From: Anaerolineae bacterium
GTDB lineage: Bacteria; Chloroflexota; Anaerolineae; 4572-78; J111
Reading direction: 5' to 3'
Length of the DNA stretch: 64,000 nucleotides
Assembly: GCA_023382535.1 (NCBI GenBank)
Contig: JAHDWA010000021.1
Span: 62,001 to 126,000 of the forward strand
Below the pieces are notes generated by a model. It had not been told where the DNA came from. It saw nothing but the letters and a program-made list of their open reading frames with translations, and did not search any database. This document shows positions 41,670 through 50,730 of the stretch, piece after piece. Numbering within the stretch: the stretch's first letter is position 1; each line of letters starts with the position of its first letter. A program made the position numbers and the translations under genes.

Positions 41670-42941
41670 ATGTATCAACCCAATCTAGAAACCCTTCCCC
41701 AAACTGAACTGGCAGCCCTGCAGCTTACCCGTCTGCGCAACACCCTGGCCTACATCCATAACCACAACCCGGCCTATGTGAAACACCTGGGCGGCCTCGG
41801 CCCGGATGATGTGGCCTCGCTGTCGGATCTGCAAAAATTTCCTTTTATCACCAAAGATCACCTGCGCGAAGGGTATCCGTACTTTTATACCTGCGCCCCT
41901 CGCTGCAAATTTATGCGGATGCACATGAGTTCCGGCACTACCGGCGTTCCAGTTATCTGCCCCCACACCGAGACCGATCTCAACCAGTGGGGCGAAATCG
42001 TGGCCCGCTGCCTGACCGTCGCCGGCCTGACCTCTGAGGATGTGCTGCAAATCACCCCATCTTTTGGTCTATTTAACGGCGGCTTTGGCTTTCATTATGG
42101 CGCATCGGCCCTCAAAGCTATGATTATTCCCATTGGCGCGGGCCGCAGCAGCCTGCAGTTGCAGTTGATGAAGGAGCTGGGCGCGACCGCCTTGGCCGCC
42201 ATCGCCTCTTACCCGCTGCGCTTGATGGAGGTCGCTCACCAGGAGGGCTTTGATTTCCGCCAAGAAACCTGCCTGCGGGTCGGTATTTTTGGAGCAGAGG
42301 TCTGGAGTGAGGGCCTGCGCGGGCGAATCGAGGCCGAGATGGGTATTACCGCCTTTGACATCATCGGCATGACCGAAACGGCTGGGGTCGGCATGGGCAT
42401 TGACTGCCCGGCCCGTGACGGCATCCACGTCTGGGAAGATCACTATCTGGTTGAAATTGTTGACCCGGAGACGGGTCAACCGCTGCCTGACGGTCAAAAA
42501 GGCGAGATGGTCGTCACCACTCTGACCCGCGAGGCGCTGCCCTTGATCCGCTTCCGCACCCGTGATTTGACCGCCATCCGCAGCCGCGAACTCTGCGCCT
42601 GCGGGCGCACCCACCTGCGGGTCGAGCGCATCCAGCACCGCACCGATGATATGCTCAAGGTCAAAGGAGTCAACTTTTATCCGGCCCAAATCGAGAACAT
42701 TCTCATGCGCCACCAGGATATCGCCACCGATTACCTGATCCGCCTGACCAAACAGGCCGGCAAAGACCAGGTCTGGCTGACGGTGGAGACGGTTGAACCG
42801 GGCAGCGACAGCTTAATGACCCGGCTGCGCGAAGAGATTTTCGACCTGATTGGCCTGCACGCCGACCATATTGACCTGGTTCCGGTCGGCTCGATTGAAC
42901 GCTCACCCGGCAAAGCAGTCCGGGTAAAAGATGAAAGGTAG
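41670..42941 (+). CDS. Phenylacetate-CoA ligase family protein, copy 2
   Basis: 423 residues of the PaaK type: MSSGTTGVPVICP, FDIIGMTETAGVG and HRTDDMLKVKGVNFYPAQIE. It differs from copy 1 in the acyl pocket (GMTETAGVGMGIDCPARDGIH), so the acid is probably different. GGAGG precedes the ATG. Only five bases separate it from the HyuA-like gene, suggesting that ligase and HyuAB act in one pathway. Confidence 0.9.
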   Translation: MYQPNLETLPQTELAALQLTRLRNTLAYIHNHNPAYVKHLGGLGPDDVASLSDLQKFPFITKDHLREGYPYFYTCAPRCKFMRMHMSSGTTGVPVICPHTETDLNQWGEIVARCLTVAGLTSEDVLQITPSFGLFNGGFGFHYGASALKAMIIPIGAGRSSLQLQLMKELGATALAAIASYPLRLMEVAHQEGFDFRQETCLRVGIFGAEVWSEGLRGRIEAEMGITAFDIIGMTETAGVGMGIDCPARDGIHVWEDHYLVEIVDPETGQPLPDGQKGEMVVTTLTREALPLIRFRTRDLTAIRSRELCACGRTHLRVERIQHRTDDMLKVKGVNFYPAQIENILMRHQDIATDYLIRLTKQAGKDQVWLTVETVEPGSDSLMTRLREEIFDLIGLHADHIDLVPVGSIERSPGKAVRVKDER

Positions 42942-42946
42942 GAGAT

Positions 42947-44998
42947 ATGCGTATTGGAATTGACGTGGGCGGTACCTTTACCGACGTAGTGCTTATTGAC
43001 GACCAATCCGGTCAAATCCACTACACCAAAACTCTAACCACCCCGACCAACCGAGCCATCGGCGTAATGAATGGCCTGGCCCAGATTTTGGAGCTGGCCG
43101 CTGCCGACGCCGGCCAGATTGACTACATTGTGCATGGCACCACCACCGGCACCAACGCCCTGATCGAGCGCAAGGGGGCGCGCACCGGCCTGATTACCAC
43201 CGCCGGCTTCCGGGACGTGCTTGAAATTGCCCGCATCGAGCGTCCCGACGCCGGCCTGTACGACATCTTTGTAGACCTACCGGCCCCACTCGTCCCGCGC
43301 TACCTGCGCGCCGAAGTCGGCGAACGGGTGGCCGCCGATGGGCAGGTGGTCCACCCGCTGGATGAAGAAAGCGCCCGCTGCGCCATCGCCGCCCTCAAAG
43401 CGCAGCAAGTCGAGGCGATTGCCGTCAGCCTCATCTTTAGCTTTCGCAACCCTCAACACGAGCGCCGGGTGCGCGAGCTGTGCGGCCAGCTTTTCCCGGA
43501 GGCGGTCGTCTCGCTCTCCTCGGAAATCGCCCCGGAGTTCCGTGAGTATGAGCGCACCTCGACGGTGGTCATCAACGCCTACTTACAGCCGGTCATCACC
43601 CGCTACCTCGATAACCTGACCAAAGCGGTGGCGCAGCGCTACGGCCAGCTTGATCTGCGCATCATGCAGGCCAATGGCGGCTCGATGAGCGTGGCCGATG
43701 CCAAAGGGCGGGCGGTCAATATGGTCAACTCCGGGCCGGCGGGCGGGGCGCTGGCGGCGGCCTTTGTGGGCCAGCTGAGCGGCGACGAGCAGATTGTGGG
43801 CGTGGATATGGGGGGGACCAGCTTTGACATCGGCTTGATTATTGGCGGCCAGCCTCACACTTCGTCGGAAGGGCAGTTTGAGGGCTACCCGGTCAAAATC
43901 CCTATGATTGACGTGCACGCCATCGGCGCAGGCGGGGGCAGCCTGGCCTGGATTGACCGGGGAGGCGCGCTCAACGTGGGGCCGGAAAGCGCCGGGGCCG
44001 ATCCTGGCCCAGCCTGCTACGGCCAGGGCGACCGGCCCACCGTGACCGACGCCAATTTGGTGCTGGGCCGCCTCAACCCGGCCTATTTCCTGGGCGGGAC
44101 AATGAAGCTGGACGCGCAGCGGGCCAGGCGGGCCATCCAGGAACACGTGGCCGGGCCCCTGGGCCTGCCGGTCGAAGAGGCCGCGGCCGGGATTATTCGC
44201 GTGGTCAACGCCAATATGGTCCGTGGCATCAGCACCAATACCATCGAAAAAGGGCTGGACGCGCGCGACTTCTCCCTGCTGCCGTACGGTGGGGCCGGGC
44301 CGTTGCATGCCGTAGACCTGGCCCGCGAGCTGGGCATGAAGCGGGTCATTGTGCCGCCCTATCCGGGGGTTTTTTCCGCGCTGGGGCTGCTGGTGGCCCA
44401 CACCCGTTACGATTACGTGGCGACGGTAGCTGCCAACGAAAAGACGGTTGTCCCCGCCGATCTGGAAAGCCGTTTTGCAGCCATGGAAACCCAGGGCCAG
44501 GCCCAACTGTTGGCCCAACACCTCCCCGCCGACAATATCCGGCTGCTGCGCTCGGCCGATTTGCGCTACGAGGGCCAATCCTACGAACTCAACACCCCGG
44601 TTCCTCCCGGCCCGCTGACCGCCGAGCAGGTGCGCTGGGTGATTGACGCCTTCCACAAATTACATTACCAGCTTTACGCCTACGGCTCGGTGGATGAGCA
44701 GGTTGAGTTTATCAACCTGCGGGTCACGGCCATCGGCCTGTCGCCGGAGGTAAGGCTGGGCGCGAGGCAGCAAGACCTGACAGGTCTCGCCAAAGAAACA
44801 ACCAAAAACCGGCGGCCGGTCTACTTTTTTGAGCACGGCTTTGTGGAAAGCCTAATCCTCGACCGGGCGCAACTGCCGCCCGGCGCAACCTTCACCGGCC
44901 CCTGTCTGGTGGAAGAAATTGCCTCGACCACCGTCGTCCCGCCGGAAGCGCGGGGCCGGGTGGACGAGGTTGGTAGTTTGATGATTGAGTGGAGATGA
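42947..44998 (+). CDS. Hydantoinase/oxoprolinase A-type ATPase subunit (HyuA; acetone/acetophenone carboxylase-like)
   Basis: 683 residues with the actin-like ATPase signature RIGIDVGGTFTDVVLID, the VHGTTTGTNALIERKGA motif and a second phosphate motif VGVDMGGTSFDIG. Family members are subunits of N-methylhydantoinase, 5-oxoprolinase and acetone or acetophenone carboxylases. The HyuB partner follows. Context with a CoA ligase and aromatic genes makes a carboxylase acting on a ketone or aryl compound conceivable. An amidohydrolase is equally possible. Confidence 0.88.
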   Translation: MRIGIDVGGTFTDVVLIDDQSGQIHYTKTLTTPTNRAIGVMNGLAQILELAAADAGQIDYIVHGTTTGTNALIERKGARTGLITTAGFRDVLEIARIERPDAGLYDIFVDLPAPLVPRYLRAEVGERVAADGQVVHPLDEESARCAIAALKAQQVEAIAVSLIFSFRNPQHERRVRELCGQLFPEAVVSLSSEIAPEFREYERTSTVVINAYLQPVITRYLDNLTKAVAQRYGQLDLRIMQANGGSMSVADAKGRAVNMVNSGPAGGALAAAFVGQLSGDEQIVGVDMGGTSFDIGLIIGGQPHTSSEGQFEGYPVKIPMIDVHAIGAGGGSLAWIDRGGALNVGPESAGADPGPACYGQGDRPTVTDANLVLGRLNPAYFLGGTMKLDAQRARRAIQEHVAGPLGLPVEEAAAGIIRVVNANMVRGISTNTIEKGLDARDFSLLPYGGAGPLHAVDLARELGMKRVIVPPYPGVFSALGLLVAHTRYDYVATVAANEKTVVPADLESRFAAMETQGQAQLLAQHLPADNIRLLRSADLRYEGQSYELNTPVPPGPLTAEQVRWVIDAFHKLHYQLYAYGSVDEQVEFINLRVTAIGLSPEVRLGARQQDLTGLAKETTKNRRPVYFFEHGFVESLILDRAQLPPGATFTGPCLVEEIASTTVVPPEARGRVDEVGSLMIEWR

Positions 44999-45008
44999 TA
45001 GGGAAAGT

Positions 45009-45064
45009 GAGGCGGGAGGCAATGATGCGCCTTTCGCCTCCTCGCCTCCCACCTCATCGCCTCT
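45009..45064. repeat. GAGGCGGGAGGC/GCCTCCTCGCC dyad between hyuA and hyuB
   Basis: GTGAGGCGGGAGGCAATGATG is followed by CGCCTCCTCGCCTCCCACCTC. The two can form a GC-rich hairpin in the intergenic transcript. Confidence 0.5.
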
Positions 45065-45088
45065 TTAGTTTTACGGGAGAATTTTACC

Positions 45089-46831
45089 ATGCCCTACCAA
45101 GCCGATTCCATCACCATGCAAGTCATCCGTTACGCCATGGAGCAGGTGGCCGACGAGATGGGCCGCACCCTGGTGCGCACGGCCCGTTCGACCGTGATCA
45201 AAGAGATTGTGGATATTAGCTGCGCCGTGTTCGATCGGCGCGGCAACACTATCGCCCAGGCGCACCACGCCCCCATGCTGCTGACCGGCTTTGAAATCCC
45301 CATGCGCTCGCTGCGGGCGCACTTTAGCGATGAGCAGTTGGATGACGGCGATGTCATTGTGTTCAACGACCCTTACATCGGCGGGCAGCACGTGATGGAT
45401 TTGATTACCATTGCCCCGGTCAAGGTTGAGGGCGAGATTGTCGGCTTTGTCGGCAGCATTGCCCACCACAGCGATATGGGCGGCGCGGCGCCCGGCGGCG
45501 TGGCCGGTGGCTTTAACGAGATTTACCTGGAAGGCATCCGCCTGCCGATGGTCAAGCTCTACAAAAAGGGCCAGGAGGACCCTGAACTCTTTGGCATCCT
45601 GGCCAACAACATCCGCGTGCCCGATAAAACCCTGGGCGACATCCGCGCCCAGGCTTCCGCCGATTTTGTTGGGGTGCGCCGCTTCAAAGAGATTTACACC
45701 CGCTATGGCGGCGAGGTGCTGCAAAAGTCCATGGACATGCTGCTCGACTACTCCGAGAAGCGCATCCGCGAGGGATTAAAGGAACTGCCCGATGGCGACT
45801 ACCGCGGTGTTGACTACGTGGACGACGATGGCCGCAGCGACGAGCCGATCAAGCTGCAAGTCAACATCCACAAGCGGGGCGATGCAGTCAAGATTGACTT
45901 TGAGGGCACGGCCAGACAGGTGCAGGGCAACATCAACTGTCCCCTGGCGACCGTTCACGCCGCCGTTTATTATGCCCTCATCGCCGTCGTTGACCCGCAC
46001 GTGCCGCCCAACTCCGGCTGCTACCGTCCTTTCACCATCGAGGCCGAGGTAGGTTTGATTGTCAACCCGAAAATGCCGGGAGCGGTAGGCGCGCGGACCA
46101 ACACCACCCAGAAAATCACCGAAGCCATGCTGCTGGCCCTGTCGGAAGCCGCGCCGGAGCGGGTCATGGCCGGCAGCCATGGCAACATCACCAACTGCGG
46201 CTTCAGCGGCTTTTACCCCCACAACGGCAAACGCTTTGTTTACATTGACATCCAGGGCGGCGGCGCCGGCGCCCGGCCCGGCAAAGATGGGCGTGACGGG
46301 CAGGACTCCCACCTGGCCCGCTTCCGCAACACTCCGATCGAGGCCGTCGAGATGGAGTACCCGATTCGCATCGAGCGGTACGAACTCATCCCCGACTCCG
46401 GCGGGGCGGGCCAATACCGGGGCGCACTGACCGTGCGCCGCGACATCCGCATCTTGATTGATAACGTCTCCTTTGCCCGCTACGGCGACCGGCAAAAGTT
46501 TGCTCCCTTTGGCCTGTTTGGCGGCAAGCCAGGCAGCAAGGGCCAATTTGTCCTCAACCCCGGCACGCCGGAGGAGCGTCCTCTTAAATCCAAAGGGTTG
46601 GATTACTTGAAAGCAGGCGATGTGGTCAGCCTGCGCCTGCCCGGCGCGGGCGGCTACGGCAGCCCCCTGGAGCGCGACCCGTCGGCTCTGCTGGCCGATG
46701 TGCGGGATGGCAAGGTCAGTATCGAGAGCGCCCGCGAGGATTATGGCGTTATCATTGACCCGGCAACGCTGGCGGTGGATGAGGCAGCGACGCGGGAGTG
46801 GCGAAAGAAGCGAAAAGGTAGCAGGATGTAA
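45089..46831 (+). CDS. Hydantoinase B-type subunit (HyuB; acetone/acetophenone carboxylase-like)
   Basis: 580 residues of the hydantoinase B/oxoprolinase family: HHAPMLLTGFEIPMRS, the metal-site motif IVFNDPYIGGQHVMDL and IAHHSDMGGAAPGG. It continues with TNTTQKITEAML and a C-terminal LPGAGGYGSPLERDP. It pairs with the HyuA-like ATPase upstream. A GGGAGAA site precedes the ATG. Reaction unassigned. Confidence 0.88.
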   Translation: MPYQADSITMQVIRYAMEQVADEMGRTLVRTARSTVIKEIVDISCAVFDRRGNTIAQAHHAPMLLTGFEIPMRSLRAHFSDEQLDDGDVIVFNDPYIGGQHVMDLITIAPVKVEGEIVGFVGSIAHHSDMGGAAPGGVAGGFNEIYLEGIRLPMVKLYKKGQEDPELFGILANNIRVPDKTLGDIRAQASADFVGVRRFKEIYTRYGGEVLQKSMDMLLDYSEKRIREGLKELPDGDYRGVDYVDDDGRSDEPIKLQVNIHKRGDAVKIDFEGTARQVQGNINCPLATVHAAVYYALIAVVDPHVPPNSGCYRPFTIEAEVGLIVNPKMPGAVGARTNTTQKITEAMLLALSEAAPERVMAGSHGNITNCGFSGFYPHNGKRFVYIDIQGGGAGARPGKDGRDGQDSHLARFRNTPIEAVEMEYPIRIERYELIPDSGGAGQYRGALTVRRDIRILIDNVSFARYGDRQKFAPFGLFGGKPGSKGQFVLNPGTPEERPLKSKGLDYLKAGDVVSLRLPGAGGYGSPLERDPSALLADVRDGKVSIESAREDYGVIIDPATLAVDEAATREWRKKRKGSRM

Positions 46832-46869
46832 CACCTTTTAAACCGAGCAGTTACCAAACGGGATTTAGA

Positions 46870-47604
46870 ATGTGGCGCGAAAATGATATAAAAAAACTCC
46901 TTGTCAATTATAACCGCCGCTTACAGGCACTAAAAGAACGCCAAGCGCTATACGGGTTGGATACACCGATTGCAGTTTTGACGGAGATAGAGAACATAGA
47001 AGCAGAGATTATGAACCTGAAAGCCGAACTGGAGGCTATTACCACTGTTTTAACGGATAGAGAACCTATACAGCCGAGGCTAGCAACGGGGCCGTCAGGT
47101 GGAGCGGATAGCCACTTCACGGGTATGCCCCAATTTGATGTTCCAACTGCTCAACAGTGTGCCCGTGAAGGCCGACTGGAAGAGTGGGTTCATACCTACT
47201 TGAATAGGCCCGACAAGAGAGCGAATCTGGGACTCTCTGTAGGTCTTCAGATGAAGAAACGGTGGTGGAATGGCCCTCTTGAGATTAAACTTACAGATCT
47301 TAATCGTTGCACAGGACCCGAAGATTACATGGAGTATAAAGTTGATCCCTATGACTGGACCAGGCATACGACGGAGATGGCGAAAACTTTTACCCAGCCG
47401 CTTGACATACCTCCGCTGATTGTCCATTGTGGAACAGGCTTTTTTTTGAGCATTCGCGATGGCAATGCTCGGCATGAGGCGATGCGATTAAAAGGTTGGC
47501 AGAGATGTTGGGTGATTATATGGTATGATACTGTGCAAGATTACCGACGCCACACAAGGCATCTTCTTAAGGCGGGTTATCTTACTGATCAAGGTCGGGC
47601 CTAA
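46870..47604 (+). CDS. Low-GC accessory protein: EAD-like helical N-terminus plus ParB/sulfiredoxin-like C-terminus
   Basis: 244 residues. Residues 1-60 (LLVNYNRRLQALKERQALYG, then TEIENIEAEIMNLKAELE) form a helical hairpin resembling the effector-associated/leading domains found on STAND-type conflict NTPases. The C-terminal part shows IRDGNARHEAMRLKGW, the pattern of ParB/Srx-like folds. By hand count one line of this gene is 47% GC against 80% in one line of HyuB just upstream, suggesting transfer. It is unrelated to the metabolic genes around it. Function unknown; domain calls are from memory of family patterns. Confidence 0.6.
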   Translation: MWRENDIKKLLVNYNRRLQALKERQALYGLDTPIAVLTEIENIEAEIMNLKAELEAITTVLTDREPIQPRLATGPSGGADSHFTGMPQFDVPTAQQCAREGRLEEWVHTYLNRPDKRANLGLSVGLQMKKRWWNGPLEIKLTDLNRCTGPEDYMEYKVDPYDWTRHTTEMAKTFTQPLDIPPLIVHCGTGFFLSIRDGNARHEAMRLKGWQRCWVIIWYDTVQDYRRHTRHLLKAGYLTDQGRA

Positions 47605-47677
47605 CTGATAATCAGATTTTCGGACGCACCACTCAATTGCCTGTTGTTACTGATACATTTCAAAAGGAGGCAATCAA

Positions 47678-48898
47678 ATGGCCATGTTACTGGTCAGCCC
47701 CAGACTGAGCACCTTACAGCAGGAGTTAGCAGCGGGAACCGCTGCCGCGCTCGACGCCTTCTGGCAAGAGGTTGGCCAACAGGGAACACCCTTGATTGAG
47801 CCGATTGCCGGCGAAGAAAAGTACTCGCTGGTGACATTCCTCTGGCGGGCTACGGACAAAACCCAAAACGTCGCGCTGGTGAGCAACTTGAGCGGGCAGA
47901 TGGGGGCCAGCGAAGCCATGACCCGTCTGCCGGCCACCGACCTCTGGTATAAAACTTACAAGTTACCCAACGACACCCGCGAGTCCTATCAATTCGCCGT
48001 AGCGGGCAATAATGTAACCGACCCGTTCAACCCACGCCAGCATATCTTTCCCGGCGATGCGGAAATCGGGTTCACCGGTTGGGTGTCATCGGTGTTTGAA
48101 CTGCCGGACACCCCACCGCAGCCCTGGAGCAGCCCTCGCCCCAACGTCCCCCAGGGTCAAGTCACGCTGCACCGGGTGCGCAGCGAGCTTCTTGATAATG
48201 AATACCGGGTCTGGGTCTACACGCCGCCGGGCTATACCGTGGACGGCGCAGCCTACGGCTTTCTCCTCATGCTGGATGGCTGGTTTTACGTTGACTTAAT
48301 GCGCACGCCTACCATTCTTGATAACCTCTTGGCGGACGGGTTGCTGCCGCCGCTGGTCGCCCTCATGGTCGGCCATCCGTGGGACCCAACCCGCCAGCGC
48401 GACCTGGCCTGTTATCCACCCTTTGTAGAGTTCGTGACCCAGGAGTTACTGCCCTGGGCGCGGGCGAGGTATCATCTGGCTGAGGATCCGGCCCAGACCG
48501 GCGTGGTCGGGGCAAGCCGGGGCGGGTTAGCCGCCGCCCATCTTGGCTTCAAGCACCCGGAGCTTTTTGGGCATGTGCTGGCCCAATCCGGGGCCTTCAG
48601 TTGGAAGCCGGAAGGTGAGAGCGAGTTCAACTGGCTGCCGCGCCAATACGCCGCCAGCCCGCGGCTCCCGCTGCGCTTTTACCTGGAAGCCGGCTTGTTT
48701 GAAACCGCTATCGAGACGGATTTTGGCGGCGAGCAGAATTTTTTGGCCGCCAGCCGGCGTATGCGCGACGTGCTGCGGGCCAGGGGCTATGAAGTCCATT
48801 ATCGTGAGTTCAGCTGCGGCCATAATCCGATGAACTGGGACCTGGCAGACGGCCTGCTGGCGCTGCTTGGAAAAGATCCAGGCGATAAGGATAAGTGA
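47678..48898 (+). CDS. Enterochelin esterase-like alpha/beta hydrolase
   Basis: 406 residues. The first 140 or so resemble the N-terminal beta-sandwich of Fes (FLWRATDKTQNVALVSNLSG, LPNDTRESYQF). The esterase domain follows, with the nucleophile in GASRGG and the late histidine in SCGHNPMNWD. No signal peptide is seen, so it is probably cytoplasmic. It could hydrolyse a catechol-type siderophore or another aryl ester. AGGAGG precedes the ATG. Confidence 0.85.
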   Translation: MAMLLVSPRLSTLQQELAAGTAAALDAFWQEVGQQGTPLIEPIAGEEKYSLVTFLWRATDKTQNVALVSNLSGQMGASEAMTRLPATDLWYKTYKLPNDTRESYQFAVAGNNVTDPFNPRQHIFPGDAEIGFTGWVSSVFELPDTPPQPWSSPRPNVPQGQVTLHRVRSELLDNEYRVWVYTPPGYTVDGAAYGFLLMLDGWFYVDLMRTPTILDNLLADGLLPPLVALMVGHPWDPTRQRDLACYPPFVEFVTQELLPWARARYHLAEDPAQTGVVGASRGGLAAAHLGFKHPELFGHVLAQSGAFSWKPEGESEFNWLPRQYAASPRLPLRFYLEAGLFETAIETDFGGEQNFLAASRRMRDVLRARGYEVHYREFSCGHNPMNWDLADGLLALLGKDPGDKDK

Positions 48899-48899
48899 G

Positions 48900-49104
48900 A
48901 CGGAGAATATTTGGTAATTGGCGCGGGCGTTCAGCCAGGCCGTCGAGCGTTGCCTGCCCTGCCGGGTAGGCCAGGGAAACACCCGGCTACCTTAGGTGCA
49001 AGCCGGCTGAAGCGAGCTGAGGAGCCGCTTAAAAGCGGCTTCCACTTATTGTAGCTGGGGGCTTCCAGCCCTCGGCGAGCGGCGCTTTTACTCTTGGGAA
49101 ACGT
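48900..49104. repeat. Intergenic region with hairpin-rich repeat
   Basis: A 206-base gap with a perfect AGCCGCTT/AAGCGGCT stem (49023-49040), GCTGGGGGCTTCCAGCCCTCGG and CTGCCCTGCCGGGTAGG dyads. It looks like an interspersed GC-rich repeat; I see no gene. Confidence 0.5.
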
Positions 49105-50154
49105 ATGGAATCTTTACTCAAACAATGGGACGGCGAAACCGTTATCACTCGTTTTGATCATGTTACTGGAGCCTGGATTTTTATGACCATCCACTCCACC
49201 CGGCCGGGGCCGCCGGTGTCGGGCGGGACGCGGATGAAGGTTTACTCTGATGCCAAGGCCGGACTGCTGGATGCGCTGAAACTCTCGGCGGCGATGACGA
49301 TGAAGCTGGCCCTGGCCGGGATTGCTCACGGCGGGGGCAAGACAGTTATCGCCCTGCCGCCCGATTTTGATCCGGCCCAACGCCCCGGCCTGCTGCGGCG
49401 TTACGGCCTTCTGCTCAAGCAGTTGGGCGGCCTGTTTCTGACCGGGCCGGATGTGGGCACATCGCCAGAGGATATGAATATTATCGCCGAAACCGGCGCT
49501 CCTTACGTGTTTAGCCGCACCCCGGAGGCCGGCGGCGCAGGCGATTCCGGATCGGGCACGGCTGTCGGGGTGCTGGCCGGTATCCGCGTTACCTGCGAGC
49601 AGCTTTTTGGCGGCGGCAACCTGGCCGGCCGGCGCATCCTGGTGCAGGGGACAGGCAGTGTTGGCAGCGCCCTCATTGACATGCTGCGCCAAGCCGGGGC
49701 CGAAGTGCTGTTCAGCGAGGTGGATGAACGGGCGATTCGGCGCTGGCGGGATGAACTGGGTCTGCCCTTTATCCCGGCTAACCAAGTGTACGACACGTCC
49801 TGCGATATTTTTTCGCCCTGCGCTCTGGGTGGGATTCTCAACCCGCAGACGATTTCCCGCCTGCAGTGCCGGGCAGTGGTGGGCTCGGCTAATAACCAGT
49901 TGGCCTGCCCCGCCGAAGCGGAGCGGCTGCAAGAAAGGGGAATCCTGTACGCGCCCGATATCGCCGTTAACATTGGCGGGTTGATGAGTATTATCGGCAT
50001 GGAGGCGCAGGGTTGGTCGCGGGCGGAGGCGTTTGAGCGGGTCAGCCGGACGGTTGACTGCACCTTGCGCCAGGTTTATGCCCTGGCCGCTGCTGAGGGC
50101 CTGGATACTCATTCTGCCGCCCTCCACCTTGCGCATCGGCGGCTCGCGGAGTAA
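49105..50154 (+). CDS. Leucine/phenylalanine dehydrogenase family protein
   Basis: 349 residues of the Glu/Leu/Phe/Val dehydrogenases. Both active-site lysines are visible (MTMKLALAGIAHGGGKTVIALP), and the NAD motif is VQGTGSVGSALIDML. It deaminates an amino acid to its 2-oxoacid. Two arylpyruvate oxidoreductases and the Liv importer in the window point to Phe (or branched-chain) oxidation as its job. No strong ribosome site precedes the ATG. Confidence 0.88.
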   Translation: MESLLKQWDGETVITRFDHVTGAWIFMTIHSTRPGPPVSGGTRMKVYSDAKAGLLDALKLSAAMTMKLALAGIAHGGGKTVIALPPDFDPAQRPGLLRRYGLLLKQLGGLFLTGPDVGTSPEDMNIIAETGAPYVFSRTPEAGGAGDSGSGTAVGVLAGIRVTCEQLFGGGNLAGRRILVQGTGSVGSALIDMLRQAGAEVLFSEVDERAIRRWRDELGLPFIPANQVYDTSCDIFSPCALGGILNPQTISRLQCRAVVGSANNQLACPAEAERLQERGILYAPDIAVNIGGLMSIIGMEAQGWSRAEAFERVSRTVDCTLRQVYALAAAEGLDTHSAALHLAHRRLAE

Positions 50155-50167
50155 GGGAGTAGGGAGT

Positions 50168-50674
50168 ATGGAAAATTCAATTCTGACCCAATTGGCTTTT
50201 GAACCGGGACGGTTGACCTTTAAAGAGGTGCGATATATCCTGATCCGGCCTGAGGTCATCGCGGCCTTGCACAAAGGTGTCGCAGCGGAAGTGGGGCCGG
50301 AGAAGTGCGCCGAAATCATGCAAGTGGCGGGCAGCGTGGGTGGGGCGAAATCGTCGCAGCGATTCAAAGAAATTTTTGGTTATAACGAGCAGCAGATTGT
50401 CGAATTTATGTGCAAAATGGGCGGCGAAATCGGCTGGGGCATCTTTCGCCTGGCCCGGTTCGACTTGGAGCAGGGGCAGATGGTGGTCGAGATTAGCGAT
50501 TCTCCTTTTGCCGCCGCCTACGGCCCGGCCGAGTCGAGTGTGTGCCATCTGATTCGGGGAGTCATGGCCGGGCTGGGCAGTGGCATTTTTGGCGGCCCCG
50601 TCTCCGCCGTCGAGACGGCCTGTGCGGCCAAAGGCGACGCCTGCTGTCGGTTTGAAGTGGAAAAGATAGGCTAA
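50168..50674 (+). CDS. Stand-alone V4R (4-vinyl reductase) domain protein
   Basis: 168 residues. The V4R fold ends in GFGGPVSA-like and CAAKGDACCRFEVEKI segments, the usual Cys-containing V4R finish. V4R domains bind small hydrocarbons and aromatics, for example as sensors of XylR/DmpR-type activators and in BchJ. Here no output domain is attached, so it may be a carrier, a sensor partner or an enzyme. It starts 13 bases after the Phe/Leu dehydrogenase. The stop codon is inside a strong dyad. Confidence 0.8.
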   Translation: MENSILTQLAFEPGRLTFKEVRYILIRPEVIAALHKGVAAEVGPEKCAEIMQVAGSVGGAKSSQRFKEIFGYNEQQIVEFMCKMGGEIGWGIFRLARFDLEQGQMVVEISDSPFAAAYGPAESSVCHLIRGVMAGLGSGIFGGPVSAVETACAAKGDACCRFEVEKIG

Positions 50675-50708
50675 GGCTGAGGCTAAGAAAGAAATCTCAG
50701 CCTTAGCC
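50669..50708. repeat. Perfect 13-base dyad spanning the V4R stop codon
   Basis: GGCTAAGGCTGAG (50669-50681) and CTCAGCCTTAGCC (50696-50708) with a 14-base loop. It could stabilise the mRNA end or act as an attenuator before the acyl-CoA dehydrogenase. No T-run follows. Confidence 0.6.
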
Positions 50709-50730
50709 TTAGCTCGAATCAGGAGCAATT

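Noticed and set aside
43583..44656. Long leftward open frame opposite the HyuA-like gene
   Set aside because: High GC makes long antisense frames common; the plus strand carries complete HyuA motifs and no ribosome site or known domain supports the minus frame.
45776..46834. Leftward open frame opposite the HyuB-like gene
   Set aside because: Shadow of a well-supported gene in GC-rich DNA.
48900..49104. Factor-independent terminator at the AGCCGCTT/AAGCGGCT stem
   Set aside because: The stem is followed by TCCACTTATTG rather than a T-run, so it looks more like an interspersed repeat.
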